Part shown: in pieces, positions 1 through 4,961 of the stretch
Layout of the letters: every line of letters begins with the position of its first letter
Position numbering within the stretch: position 1 is the stretch's first letter
Source: Gemmatimonadota bacterium
Lineage (GTDB): Bacteria > Gemmatimonadota > Gemmatimonadetes > Gemmatimonadales > GWC2-71-9
Assembly: GCA_003222235.1 (NCBI GenBank)
Contig: QHVD01000425.1
Coordinates: forward strand, 1 to 6,050
DNA: 6,050 bases
Reading direction: 5' to 3'
Notes under the pieces: model-generated
Seen by the model: the letters and a program-made list of their open reading frames with translations, nothing else
Databases searched by the model: none
What the model was told of the DNA's origin: nothing
Translations under genes and position numbers: made by a program

Positions 1-618
1 ACGCGCGACAACATCTCGATCAAGGTGACCGCGGTCCTCTACATGCGGGTGAAGGAACCCGTCAAGGCGGTGATCGGCGTCGAGAACTACCTCTACGCCA
101 CGAGCCAGCTCGCCCAGACCACGCTGCGCTCGGTGCTCGGCGAGACGGAACTGGACGAGCTGCTGATGAACCGTGAGAAGATCAACGACATCCTGAAGAC
201 CATCATCAAGCAGCGGACCGAAGACTGGGGCGTCGAGGTCTCCGCCGTCGAGGTGAAGGACGTGGACCTACCGCCGGAAATGAAGCGCGCGATGGCCCGG
301 CAGGCCGAGGCGGAGCGCGAGCGGCGGGCCAAGATCATCAACGCCGAGGGCGAGCTGCAGGCGTCCGACAAGCTCGCGCAGGCCGCGCGGATCATCGGGC
401 GGGAGCCGGCGGCGATTCAGCTCCGCTACCTCCAAACGGTGACCGAGATCGCCGCGGAGAACAACTCGACCACGATCTTCCCGCTCCCGATCGACCTGTT
501 CAAGGGGCTCGTCGAGAGCGTCGCCCGGAGAAACGACGCCCGGGCACTCGCCCTGCCCGAGAAAGCCTCGGGCGAGGCGTTGCCCGCTCCCCCGGCACAG
601 GACAAGGTCAGGCGCTAG
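1..618 (+). CDS. Slipin / stomatin-like SPFH (band 7) protein, 5' end outside window
   Basis: This is a membrane-associated scaffold protein of the prohibitin-homology superfamily; bacterial slipins oligomerise at the membrane and are often paired with NfeD-type partners. The frame is open from base 1 and the first residues, TRDNISIKVTAVLYMRV, form the conserved core strand of the stomatin SPFH domain. The N-terminal membrane anchor and first part of the domain therefore lie upstream of the window. Other family signatures follow in order: ENYLYATSQLAQTTLRSVLG, LDELLMNREKIN, the WGVEV and EVKDVDLP segments, the charged helix MARQAEAERERRAKII (coiled coil), and the C-terminal LRYLQT and TIFPLPIDL. 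A short tail rich in Ala and Pro ends at TAG 616-618. The GTG at 25 is internal and not a credible start. The next reading frame starts 2 bases after the stop, which suggests co-transcription. The family call is firm; the substrate or partner cannot be told. Confidence 0.95.
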   Translation, partial: TRDNISIKVTAVLYMRVKEPVKAVIGVENYLYATSQLAQTTLRSVLGETELDELLMNREKINDILKTIIKQRTEDWGVEVSAVEVKDVDLPPEMKRAMARQAEAERERRAKIINAEGELQASDKLAQAARIIGREPAAIQLRYLQTVTEIAAENNSTTIFPLPIDLFKGLVESVARRNDARALALPEKASGEALPAPPAQDKVRR

Positions 619-620
619 GG

Positions 621-710
621 ATGCCGGGCGAGCTCATCAGCCGCGAGCCGCTCGCGCGGATCATCCCGCGCGCGGCCGAGCTCCAGACACACATCCGCCG
701 CTCTCCCTAA
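621..710 (+). pseudogene. Truncated N-terminal stump of a gene co-transcribed with the slipin
   Basis: An ATG 2 bases after the slipin stop opens a 29-codon frame, MPGELISREPLARIIPRAAE and then LQTHIRRSP, ending at TAA 708-710. The segment ISREPLARIIPRAAELQ looks like the start of small regulatory or hypothetical proteins I associate with Gemmatimonadota, in which a Ser-Arg-Glu-x-Leu helix is followed by an acidic, glycine-rich stretch. Here the resemblance stops after LQ (about base 690) and the rest is unrelated. I infer that a deletion or insertion joined the first 22 or so codons to foreign sequence. The tight spacing suggests translational coupling to the slipin. It could instead be a genuine 29-residue peptide, but the abrupt change favours a stump. 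The function of the parent gene is unknown. Confidence 0.5.
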
Positions 711-830
711 CCGAGAACTGCGAAACGACAACAGCAACGCGATGCGACGCGAGTGAGAGCCTCCATCGCCACAGGTAAGCTACCTCCCTATCGCTCAGAG
801 GTAAGTTGACAGCCTGGGCTCGCCGGGCGG

Positions 831-1253
831 TCACTTCTTGCACGTCGCCTTGATCTTGCCTTTGAGAACGTCCCCCGATGCGTAGTGCGCCTCGAAGGTG
901 CCGGTCATCTTGTTCCGCCTGATGTGTCCGACGGTGTGGAGCGTCGTCACTGTCTCACCGGGTTTCAGGATGCTGGGGAATGGCCCCGCCTCCGTGACCA
1001 TGCTGTCTCCGCCCGTGGCAACAACCCGCACCGGGATCGGATCGCGGTTGGGCAGCTTCAGCGTCCACCCTTTGCCGTCAGCCGTGGCCGCGAGCACAGA
1101 AGTCGCCACCACGCTGTCCTTCGGACCCACCATGCTCTTGCTGTCCCACGTGCTGCACTTGCTCCGGCTTCGCTGCGCCTGGGCAGGATACTGGGCGGCG
1201 GCTGTAGCGTAGCTGGCGAAAACGACGGCGGAGAAGCGGAGGGCGCGATCCAT
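831..1253 (-). CDS. Small predicted secreted protein of unknown function (140 aa)
   Basis: I do not recognise a named family. The ATG (1251-1253, minus strand) is preceded by an AGGAG ribosome site at 1260-1264 with a 6-base spacer, which supports this start. Residues 1-26 look like a signal peptide: a positively charged start (MDRALR), a hydrophobic and Ala-rich stretch, and a possible cleavage near AQA. The mature part is rich in beta-strand patterns, with TADGKGWTLKLPNRDPIPVR, GGDSMVTEAGPFPSILKPGE, a segment TVGHIRR, and FEAHYASGDVLKGK. Only two cysteines remain after the signal peptide, C33 and C138, one near each end, so they could form a disulfide. The GDS..TE.GP..S.L..GE pattern resembles conserved hypothetical exported proteins of soil bacteria, as far as I can recall. 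The gene appears intact but sits between two broken genes, and its upstream region contains the cut end of the dehydrogenase fragment. Confidence 0.75.
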   Translation of the reverse strand: MDRALRFSAVVFASYATAAAQYPAQAQRSRSKCSTWDSKSMVGPKDSVVATSVLAATADGKGWTLKLPNRDPIPVRVVATGGDSMVTEAGPFPSILKPGETVTTLHTVGHIRRNKMTGTFEAHYASGDVLKGKIKATCKK

Positions 1254-1259
1254 GGGAAG

Positions 1260-1264
1260 CTCCT
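1260..1264 (-). promoter_or_regulatory. Ribosome binding site of the small secreted protein
   Basis: On the minus strand the sequence reads AGGAG, then six bases, then the ATG at 1253-1251. It decides the start of the 140-residue gene. Confidence 0.6.
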
Positions 1265-1319
1265 ATGGTGAAAAAAGTGAAGGGACACCGTTTCAACGTA
1301 CCCTCTGTCGCCCAGGGCG

Positions 1320-1960
1320 GCAAAGACGCTCCAGGCGTTGGCGGCACCCGTGGTGTGCACCGTTGGGCCGATCCAGGTGTCGTACCCGGCATCCTGCGGC
1401 CGGCGGGGGACGGGGTCAAAGCTCCAGCGCAGCGCGCCGCTCCGCACGTCGAACGCCCGGATGACGCCCTCGGGCGCGTCGGTGCGATGGTTGTCGGCCA
1501 CCGCGGACCCGACGATCACCAGGTCTCGGACGACGATCGGAGGGGACGTGACACCGTATTCCCAATGCTATTCCGGCTGGTGGCGGAGGCCCACGGTCAG
1601 GTCGATCGCTCCGTGCGCGGCGAAGTCGTCGCATGGCCGGCCGGTGCGGACGTCCAGCGCCGCGAGTCGCGCGCCGACCGTGGCCACGAAGATGCGCAGC
1701 GCGCAGGGCTGACCCGCTCGCCCGCGCATCCACGCGGCGGCGCCCCGGTCCCGGTTCGCGAAATCGCCGTAGTCGTCGCCGACGCCGACCGTACCCTCGT
1801 ACTGCCACCGCTCGGCACCGGTGGCGGGGTCGAGCGCGATCACGCTGCCCAGTGGCGTGGACGCGTACAGCGTCCCGTCCACCAAGATGGGCGTGGCTTC
1901 GAAGCGGCCGCGGTGGGTCAGGTAAATCGCCCGTGCGCGCCACCCACGCGAGCCGCAAGG
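1320..1960 (-). pseudogene. Internal fragment of a PQQ-dependent membrane dehydrogenase (quinoprotein glucose dehydrogenase type)
   Basis: Intact members are periplasmic beta-propeller enzymes of about 600-800 residues that oxidise sugars or alcohols with pyrroloquinoline quinone and pass electrons to ubiquinone. Reading the minus strand, LAWVARTGDLPD (in one frame, near 1953-1918) is followed in another frame by RFEATPILVDGTLYASTPLG, VIALDPATGAERW, DYGDFANR, RIFVATVGARLAALD, TGRPCDDF and VGLRHQPE. A TAG at 1568-1570 interrupts the frame. The same frame then continues with WEYGVTSPPIVVRDLVIVGS, DAPEGVIRAFD, GALRWSFDPVPR and HTTGAANAWSV. The TAG sits where relatives carry Tyr in the APEY segment. 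The family sequence stops after AANAWSV (about base 1325) and begins abruptly near 1960, so both ends are gone: about 215 of 600 or more residues survive. One frameshift (between about 1905 and 1925), one nonsense codon and two truncations make this a clear pseudogene. Confidence 0.85.
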
Positions 1961-1964
1961 ATCA

Positions 1965-1987
1965 GCCCTTAGAGACTCTCGAAGGGC
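1965..1987. repeat. Inverted repeat at the cut end of the dehydrogenase fragment
   Basis: GCCCTTAGAG (1965-1974) pairs with CTCGAAGGGC (1978-1987) with one mismatch around a 3-base loop. It starts within about 5 bases of where the dehydrogenase similarity ends. There is no strong T run on either strand, so it may be a weak terminator or a scar of an inserted end. Confidence 0.45.
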
Positions 1988-2148
1988 CTCCGATTTGACG
2001 CGTCACCGCCCTCGATCCCGCTCCCAATGCGCTCACCAACCGGTTCGGAGCCGCACGGAGCGCCATTCTTCGCGCGGAAGGGTGTCCGTGTCCGGACGCG
2101 CGGCGCCCAAGACGCCGGGGGGGCGAAAACGTCACATTCCGGTTTCGT

Positions 2149-2171
2149 GGGTTCCGGGTCGGGTTCCGGGT
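2149..2171 (+). repeat. Two tandem GGGTTCCGGGT repeats
   Basis: GGGTTCCGGGT occurs at 2149-2159 and again at 2161-2171, a 12-base period. It lies about 100 bases before the tRNA fragment. The role is unknown; repeated arm-binding sites of a recombinase are one possibility. Confidence 0.6.
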
Positions 2172-2266
2172 TTTGGGAACATTTTGGGCCATTTTCGGGA
2201 AAATTTCCGCCTGGCGTGCGGGCGTAAAGTGCTGCGAAGCGTGAATTTCAGTTTCGCTTTCAGGGA

Positions 2267-2308
2267 CTGATAAGCGTGAGGTCGGTGGTTCAACTCCACC
2301 CAGGCCCA
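2267..2308 (+). pseudogene. 3' half of a tRNA-Ile(GAT) gene, broken at the anticodon loop
   Basis: The sequence matches a bacterial tRNA-Ile(GAT) from position 32 to 73: anticodon loop CTGATAA (2267-2273, anticodon GAT at 2269-2271), 3' anticodon stem GCGTG, variable region AGGTC, T stem and loop GGTGG-TTCAACT-CCACC (2281-2297 with flanks to 2300), acceptor strand CAGGCCC (2301-2307) and discriminator A (2308). The expected 5' half (GGGCCTG start, D arm, CACGC stem) is absent: the bases before the loop are AGGGA and cannot pair with GCGTG. CCA is not encoded; the bases after A are TCA. A tRNA gene cut at the anticodon loop is the usual outcome of tyrosine-recombinase integration into a tRNA, so this is probably an attachment-site scar. 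A functional tRNA cannot be made from it. Confidence 0.85.
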
Positions 2309-2357
2309 TCAACAACTTAGCCCCCCTTGGGGATGTCCGACGGGGGCTTTTCCATAG
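2301..2357 (+). repeat. tRNA-tail/terminator repeat, copy 1
   Basis: This 57-base unit starts with the tRNA-Ile acceptor strand CAGGCCCA and ends with GGGGGCTTTTCCATAG. It aligns without gaps to 3706-3762, with 44 of 57 positions identical by hand count. The first 8 and last 16 bases are exact matches. The two copies flank the hydrolase module. Confidence 0.7.
2319..2351 (+). terminator. Rho-independent terminator after the tRNA-Ile fragment
   Basis: AGCCCCC (2319-2325) pairs with GGGGGCT (2342-2348) and the stem runs into TTTT. Outer arms AACAACT (2311-2317) and AGTTGTT (2356-2362) are also complementary. It is likely the original terminator of the tRNA-Ile transcript, carried with the tRNA tail. 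Confidence 0.7.
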
Positions 2358-2862
2358 TTGTTTTCCTTAGTGCCGATCATGAGGCGACCAAAGCAAACCA
2401 AAGACGGGCCTTGATCGCCCGCGACGTTCCATAGTGGGCTGCGGTTTGCCCACGCGCTTAGCCGTGTACTAGCGGTGCGCTATACCGGCCTCCATGTTCG
2501 ACCCGAACTCAGATGCTGTGATCCCCGGGGCGCGCTGTCGTGCGGATCGCCAATGCCCCAGGAGGAGCGAATCGCGAACCCGGCTGAGTGGGGGGGACCC
2601 CACGCGGCCGGGTTTCTGCTTTTCAGCATTCCGAACTTGGGGAGGTGCGCCACGACTCGATCAAGGGTGCTCAACCTGCTCCGCTTTTCTTCTTCGCGCT
2701 CTAGAAAGAACCTGAAACCGTGACAAGGCAGAAAGCAACCTCAGATCTCGGCCCATCGCGCTCGAACTTCCTCGTCGAGGGCGCCGTTATCGTCGCCGCG
2801 GCGGCTGCCGGCGACACCCACCGCCACCCAGGCCTCGACTTCTGGGTCGCCCTACCGCAGCA
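2358..2862. other. Non-coding leader region before the hydrolase gene
   Basis: About 500 bases without a credible gene. Short open frames here show no recognisable protein pattern, and none has a convincing ribosome site. The region contains the hairpin at 2577-2614. A loose promoter-like pair TTAGCC (2458-2463) and TATACC (2481-2486), 17 bases apart, is too weak to call. The hydrolase promoter presumably lies in this stretch. Confidence 0.5.
2577..2614 (+). terminator. Long GC-rich hairpin, possible terminator
   Basis: AACCCGGC (2577-2584) pairs with GCCGGGTT (2607-2614), and inside it GTGGGG (2588-2593) pairs with CCCCAC (2598-2603) around a 4-base loop. The stem is followed by TCTGCTTTTC on the plus strand, a poor T tract. 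The symmetry also allows use from the minus strand. No gene ends just before it, so it may belong to a lost neighbour or form a leader structure for the hydrolase. Confidence 0.45.
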
Positions 2863-2868
2863 AAGGAG
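2863..2868 (+). promoter_or_regulatory. Ribosome binding site of the haloperoxidase-type hydrolase
   Basis: AAGGAG lies 8 bases before the ATG at 2877. It matches the anti-Shine-Dalgarno core and fixes the start. Confidence 0.75.
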
Positions 2869-2876
2869 AACGTCTC

Positions 2877-3696
2877 ATGAACACCGTTACGACGAAAGAC
2901 GGGACTCAGATTTACTACAAGGATTGGGGGGTAGGTCAGCCTATCGTGTTCAGCCACGGCTGGCCGCTCTCGGCCGATGATTGGGACGCGCAGATGTCGT
3001 TCTTCTTAAACCACGGCTATCGCGTTATCGCCCACGACCGGCGCGGCCATGGCCGCTCCGCCCAGACCGATAGCGGCCATGACATGGATCACTACGCCGA
3101 TGACCTAGCGGCGCTAACCGCGCATCTCGACCTCAAGAACGCGGTGCATGTGGGCCACTCGACCGGTGGCGGCGAAGTGGTGCACTATCTTGCGCGCCAC
3201 GGCCAAAGCCGGGTGGCTAAAGCGGTGATCATCAGCGCGGTGCCGCCGTTGATGGTGAAAACGCCTGCCAATCCCGGCGGGCTGCCCAAGGAGGTATTTG
3301 ACGGCTTTCAGGCGGCGCTCGCCGCCAACCGCGCGCAGTTCTATTACGATGTGCCGGCTGGACCCTTCTACGGTTACAACCGACCTGGTGCGAAACCCTC
3401 TCAGGGAGTGATCTGGAACTGGTGGCGTCAGGGCATGATGGGAGGCGCCAAGGCGCACTATGACGGCATCGTCGCCTTCTCCCAGACGGACTTCACCGAA
3501 GACCTGAAGAAGATCACGGTGCCGGTCCTGGTGATGCATGGCCGACCAGATCGTGCCGTATGCCGATTCAGCCCCCCTGTCGGCAAAGTTGTTGAAGAAT
3601 AGCACTCTGAAAACTTACAAGGGCTTTCCGCACGGCATGCCGACGACCGAGGCCGACACGATTAATGCCGACCTCCTTGCCTTTTTCAGGAACTGA
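2877..3696 (+). pseudogene. Haloperoxidase/arylesterase-type alpha/beta hydrolase, frameshifted near the C-terminus
   Basis: The family comprises cofactor-free (non-haem) chloroperoxidases and esterases of about 270-280 residues with a Ser-Asp-His triad. Visible in frame: FSHGWPLSADDWD (residues 25-37, oxyanion region), AHDRRGHGRS (52-61), the nucleophile elbow GHSTGGG with Ser95, and the strand VPVLVMHG (to residue 222). Relatives then continue with a GDDDQIVP-like segment carrying the catalytic Asp. Here the frame shifts after GGC 3540-3542, and translation runs 19 aberrant residues to TAG 3600-3602. From 3544 the other frame restores the family sequence to the TGA at 3694-3696: DQIVPYADSAPLSAKLL, then TYKGFPHGMPTTEADT with the catalytic His, then LLAFFRN. 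A 5-base loss in a GAC repeat would explain this. The 241-residue product lacks the catalytic Asp and His. The body is well conserved, so the lesion is recent or a sequencing error. Confidence 0.88.
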
Positions 3697-3705
3697 CGAA
3701 GACAT

Positions 3706-3762
3706 CAGGCCCACTAAGCACCTAGCCCCTCTCGGGAGGTCCCGAGGGGGGCTTTTCCATAG
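3706..3762 (+). repeat. tRNA-tail/terminator repeat, copy 2
   Basis: It begins with CAGGCCCA, the 3' acceptor strand plus discriminator base of tRNA-Ile, 9 bases after the restored hydrolase stop. It ends in GGGGGCTTTTCCATAG, and its length (57) equals copy 1. The T arm and anticodon arm are missing here. The bases around the hydrolase stop (TTTCAGGAACTGA, 3684-3696) also resemble those at the tRNA break in copy 1 (TTTCAGGGACTGA, 2258-2270), with one difference. Confidence 0.65.
3724..3756 (+). terminator. Rho-independent terminator after the hydrolase
   Basis: AGCCCCTCTCGGGA (3724-3737) pairs with TCCCGAGGGGGGCT (3740-3753) with a single T-G wobble, followed by TTTT. The stem is longer and more regular than in copy 1. 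The substitutions in the stem preserve pairing, which suggests the terminator is under selection. Confidence 0.8.
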
Positions 3763-3854
3763 AGTCCCCATCTACCCAAGACCGGGAACCGTTGACAAAT
3801 TAGGCCTCATAGAAGGCAGCGTACACCGGCCGTACGTCACGATGGAGAATGGTC

Positions 3855-4805
3855 ATGGCAGATAGGAAGATCATCGCGGTTATCGGAGCAACCGGCGCGC
3901 AAGGTGGAGGCCTCGTGCGCGCCATGATGGCTGACAAGAGCAGCTCGTTCAGGCCCCGCGCGCTCACACGGAACATCAACTCCGAGAAGGCGAAGGCGCT
4001 TGCAGCCGCGGGTGTGGAGGTCGTTGCGGCAGATGCCGACGAGCCTGGGACCGTCGAGCGGGCGTTCGCGGGAGCCTACGGCGCCTTCTGTGTCACGAAT
4101 TTCTGGGAGCACTTCTCGCCCGAGCGGGAGCTTACCCAGGCCGGCAACATGGCGCGAGCGGCGAAGACCGCCGAGCTCGAGCACGTGATCTGGTCGACCC
4201 TCGAAGACACGCGCAAGTGGGTGCCGCTCGAGGACGACCGGATGCCCACCCTGATGGGCAAGTACAAGGTGCCGCACTTTGATGCCAAGGGCGAAGCGGA
4301 CCAGATCTTCCGCGACCTCGGCATACCGACCACGTTCCTGGTTACATCCTTTTACTGGGACAACCTGATCTACTTCGGCTCGGGCCCCAAGCGGGGAGCG
4401 GACGGCAAGTTGGCGATCACCTTCCCGCTGGATGAGAAGAAACTCCCAGCCATCGCTGTGGAAGACATCGGCAAGTGCGCGTATGGAATCTTCAAGCATG
4501 GGCGTGAGTTCATCGGCAAGACGGTCGCCATCGCGGGCGAGCACCTATCTGGCGCGGAAATGGCGGCCGCCCTCACCCGGGCGCTCGGTCGGGAGGTGCG
4601 GTACAACGCCGTCGCTCCCGAGGCATACCGCGGCTTCGGCTTTCCCGGTGCCGAGGACTTGGGCAACATGTTTCAGTTCAAGCGCGACTTCAACGATTAC
4701 TTTCGCAGGGTGCGGGACATCAAGTTCGCACGGGCACTCAACCCGGAGCTGCAAACCTTCGAGGAGTGGCTGGCCCGGCACAAGGACCAGATTCCGCTCG
4801 AATAG
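3855..4805 (+). CDS. NmrA-like NAD(P)-binding protein (atypical short-chain reductase fold)
   Basis: NmrA/HSCARG-type proteins bind NADP(H) with a Rossmann fold but often lack reductase activity and act as redox sensors or regulators; others are reductases. Near the N-terminus IIAVIGATGAQGGGLVRAMM carries the dinucleotide motif GATGAQGG (residues 11-18). RALTRN follows the second strand, then AAGVEVVAADADEP, then the family-typical YGAFCVTNFWEHF and LEHVIWSTLED. PHFDAKGEADQIFRDLGIPT and the later FYWDNL segment match the NmrA C-terminal half. The length, 316 residues, is usual for the family. Another ATG lies at 3849, but GGAG at 3844-3847 is 7 bases from the ATG at 3855 and only 1 from 3849, so I prefer 3855. 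A TTGACA box at 3792-3797 could be part of its promoter, but no good -10 follows. The gene appears intact and is convergent with the next one. Target or substrate unknown. Confidence 0.92.
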   Translation: MADRKIIAVIGATGAQGGGLVRAMMADKSSSFRPRALTRNINSEKAKALAAAGVEVVAADADEPGTVERAFAGAYGAFCVTNFWEHFSPERELTQAGNMARAAKTAELEHVIWSTLEDTRKWVPLEDDRMPTLMGKYKVPHFDAKGEADQIFRDLGIPTTFLVTSFYWDNLIYFGSGPKRGADGKLAITFPLDEKKLPAIAVEDIGKCAYGIFKHGREFIGKTVAIAGEHLSGAEMAAALTRALGREVRYNAVAPEAYRGFGFPGAEDLGNMFQFKRDFNDYFRRVRDIKFARALNPELQTFEEWLARHKDQIPLE

Positions 4806-4882
4806 CCGGCGCTTCGCGCACATCCAAGGCGGGGGTCGGCTCGCCGCGGATCCGCGCCCGAGTTCGTTTGCCAGGGGTAGCT

Positions 4883-4913
4883 CGCTGCGTCCGCGCAAAG
4901 GGGGCGCGCAGCG
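4883..4913. terminator. Possible bidirectional hairpin between convergent genes
   Basis: CGCTGCG (4883-4889) and CGCAGCG (4907-4913) are complementary across a 17-base GC-rich loop in the gap between two convergent genes. There is no T run, so terminator function is only suggested by position. Confidence 0.25.
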
Positions 4914-4961
4914 CATTTCCATGCCCCCGCGCCCCCCCCGGTTCGGCAAGCTTTCAGCCGG

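Larger units (their letters stand above)
1963..2266. other. Non-coding stretch between the dehydrogenase fragment and the half tRNA
   Basis: I see no credible gene. An open minus-strand frame across it is mainly the antisense of the tRNA fragment. The stretch holds a hairpin at 1965-1987, two GGGTTCCGGGT repeats (2149-2159 and 2161-2171), and short A/T tracts at about 10-base spacing (2171-2206). This kind of sequence fits the inner arm of an old integrated element next to its attachment site, but that is inference. Confidence 0.5.

Noticed and set aside
661..843. Minus-strand frame of 60 codons between the slipin stump and the secreted protein
   Set aside because: It overlaps the slipin-linked stump, has no ribosome site and no family pattern.
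1265..1972. Long plus-strand frame opposite the dehydrogenase fragment
   Set aside because: It is the antisense reading of the dehydrogenase relic in GC-rich DNA; protein similarity is on the minus strand.
1962..2315. Minus-strand frame of 117 codons starting with MLMGLGGVEPPTSRLS
   Set aside because: The start is the antisense of the tRNA-Ile T arm and acceptor, a well-known source of false proteins; the rest has no protein-like pattern.
2301..2362. Integron attC site (inverted arms AACAACT and AGTTGTT around a stem)
   Set aside because: The R'' and R' core consensus (RYYYAAC and GTTRRRY) is not met, the second copy lacks the outer arms, and the start is tRNA acceptor sequence.
2406..2434. 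Possible third tRNA-tail unit ending in TTCCATAG
   Set aside because: Only an 8-base match and a short GGGC/GCCC stem; no CAGGCCCA start. Chance is likely.
2475..2723. Plus-strand frame of 82 codons in the hydrolase leader
   Set aside because: No ribosome site, no recognisable motif, and the frame crosses the 38-base hairpin.
2720..2980. Plus-strand frame of 86 codons overlapping the hydrolase start
   Set aside because: Its second half is the out-of-frame reading of the hydrolase, and no start signal precedes it.
3792..3820. Sigma-70 promoter for the NmrA-like gene
   Set aside because: TTGACA at 3792-3797 is perfect, but 16-18 bases on the sequence is GC-rich with no -10-like box.
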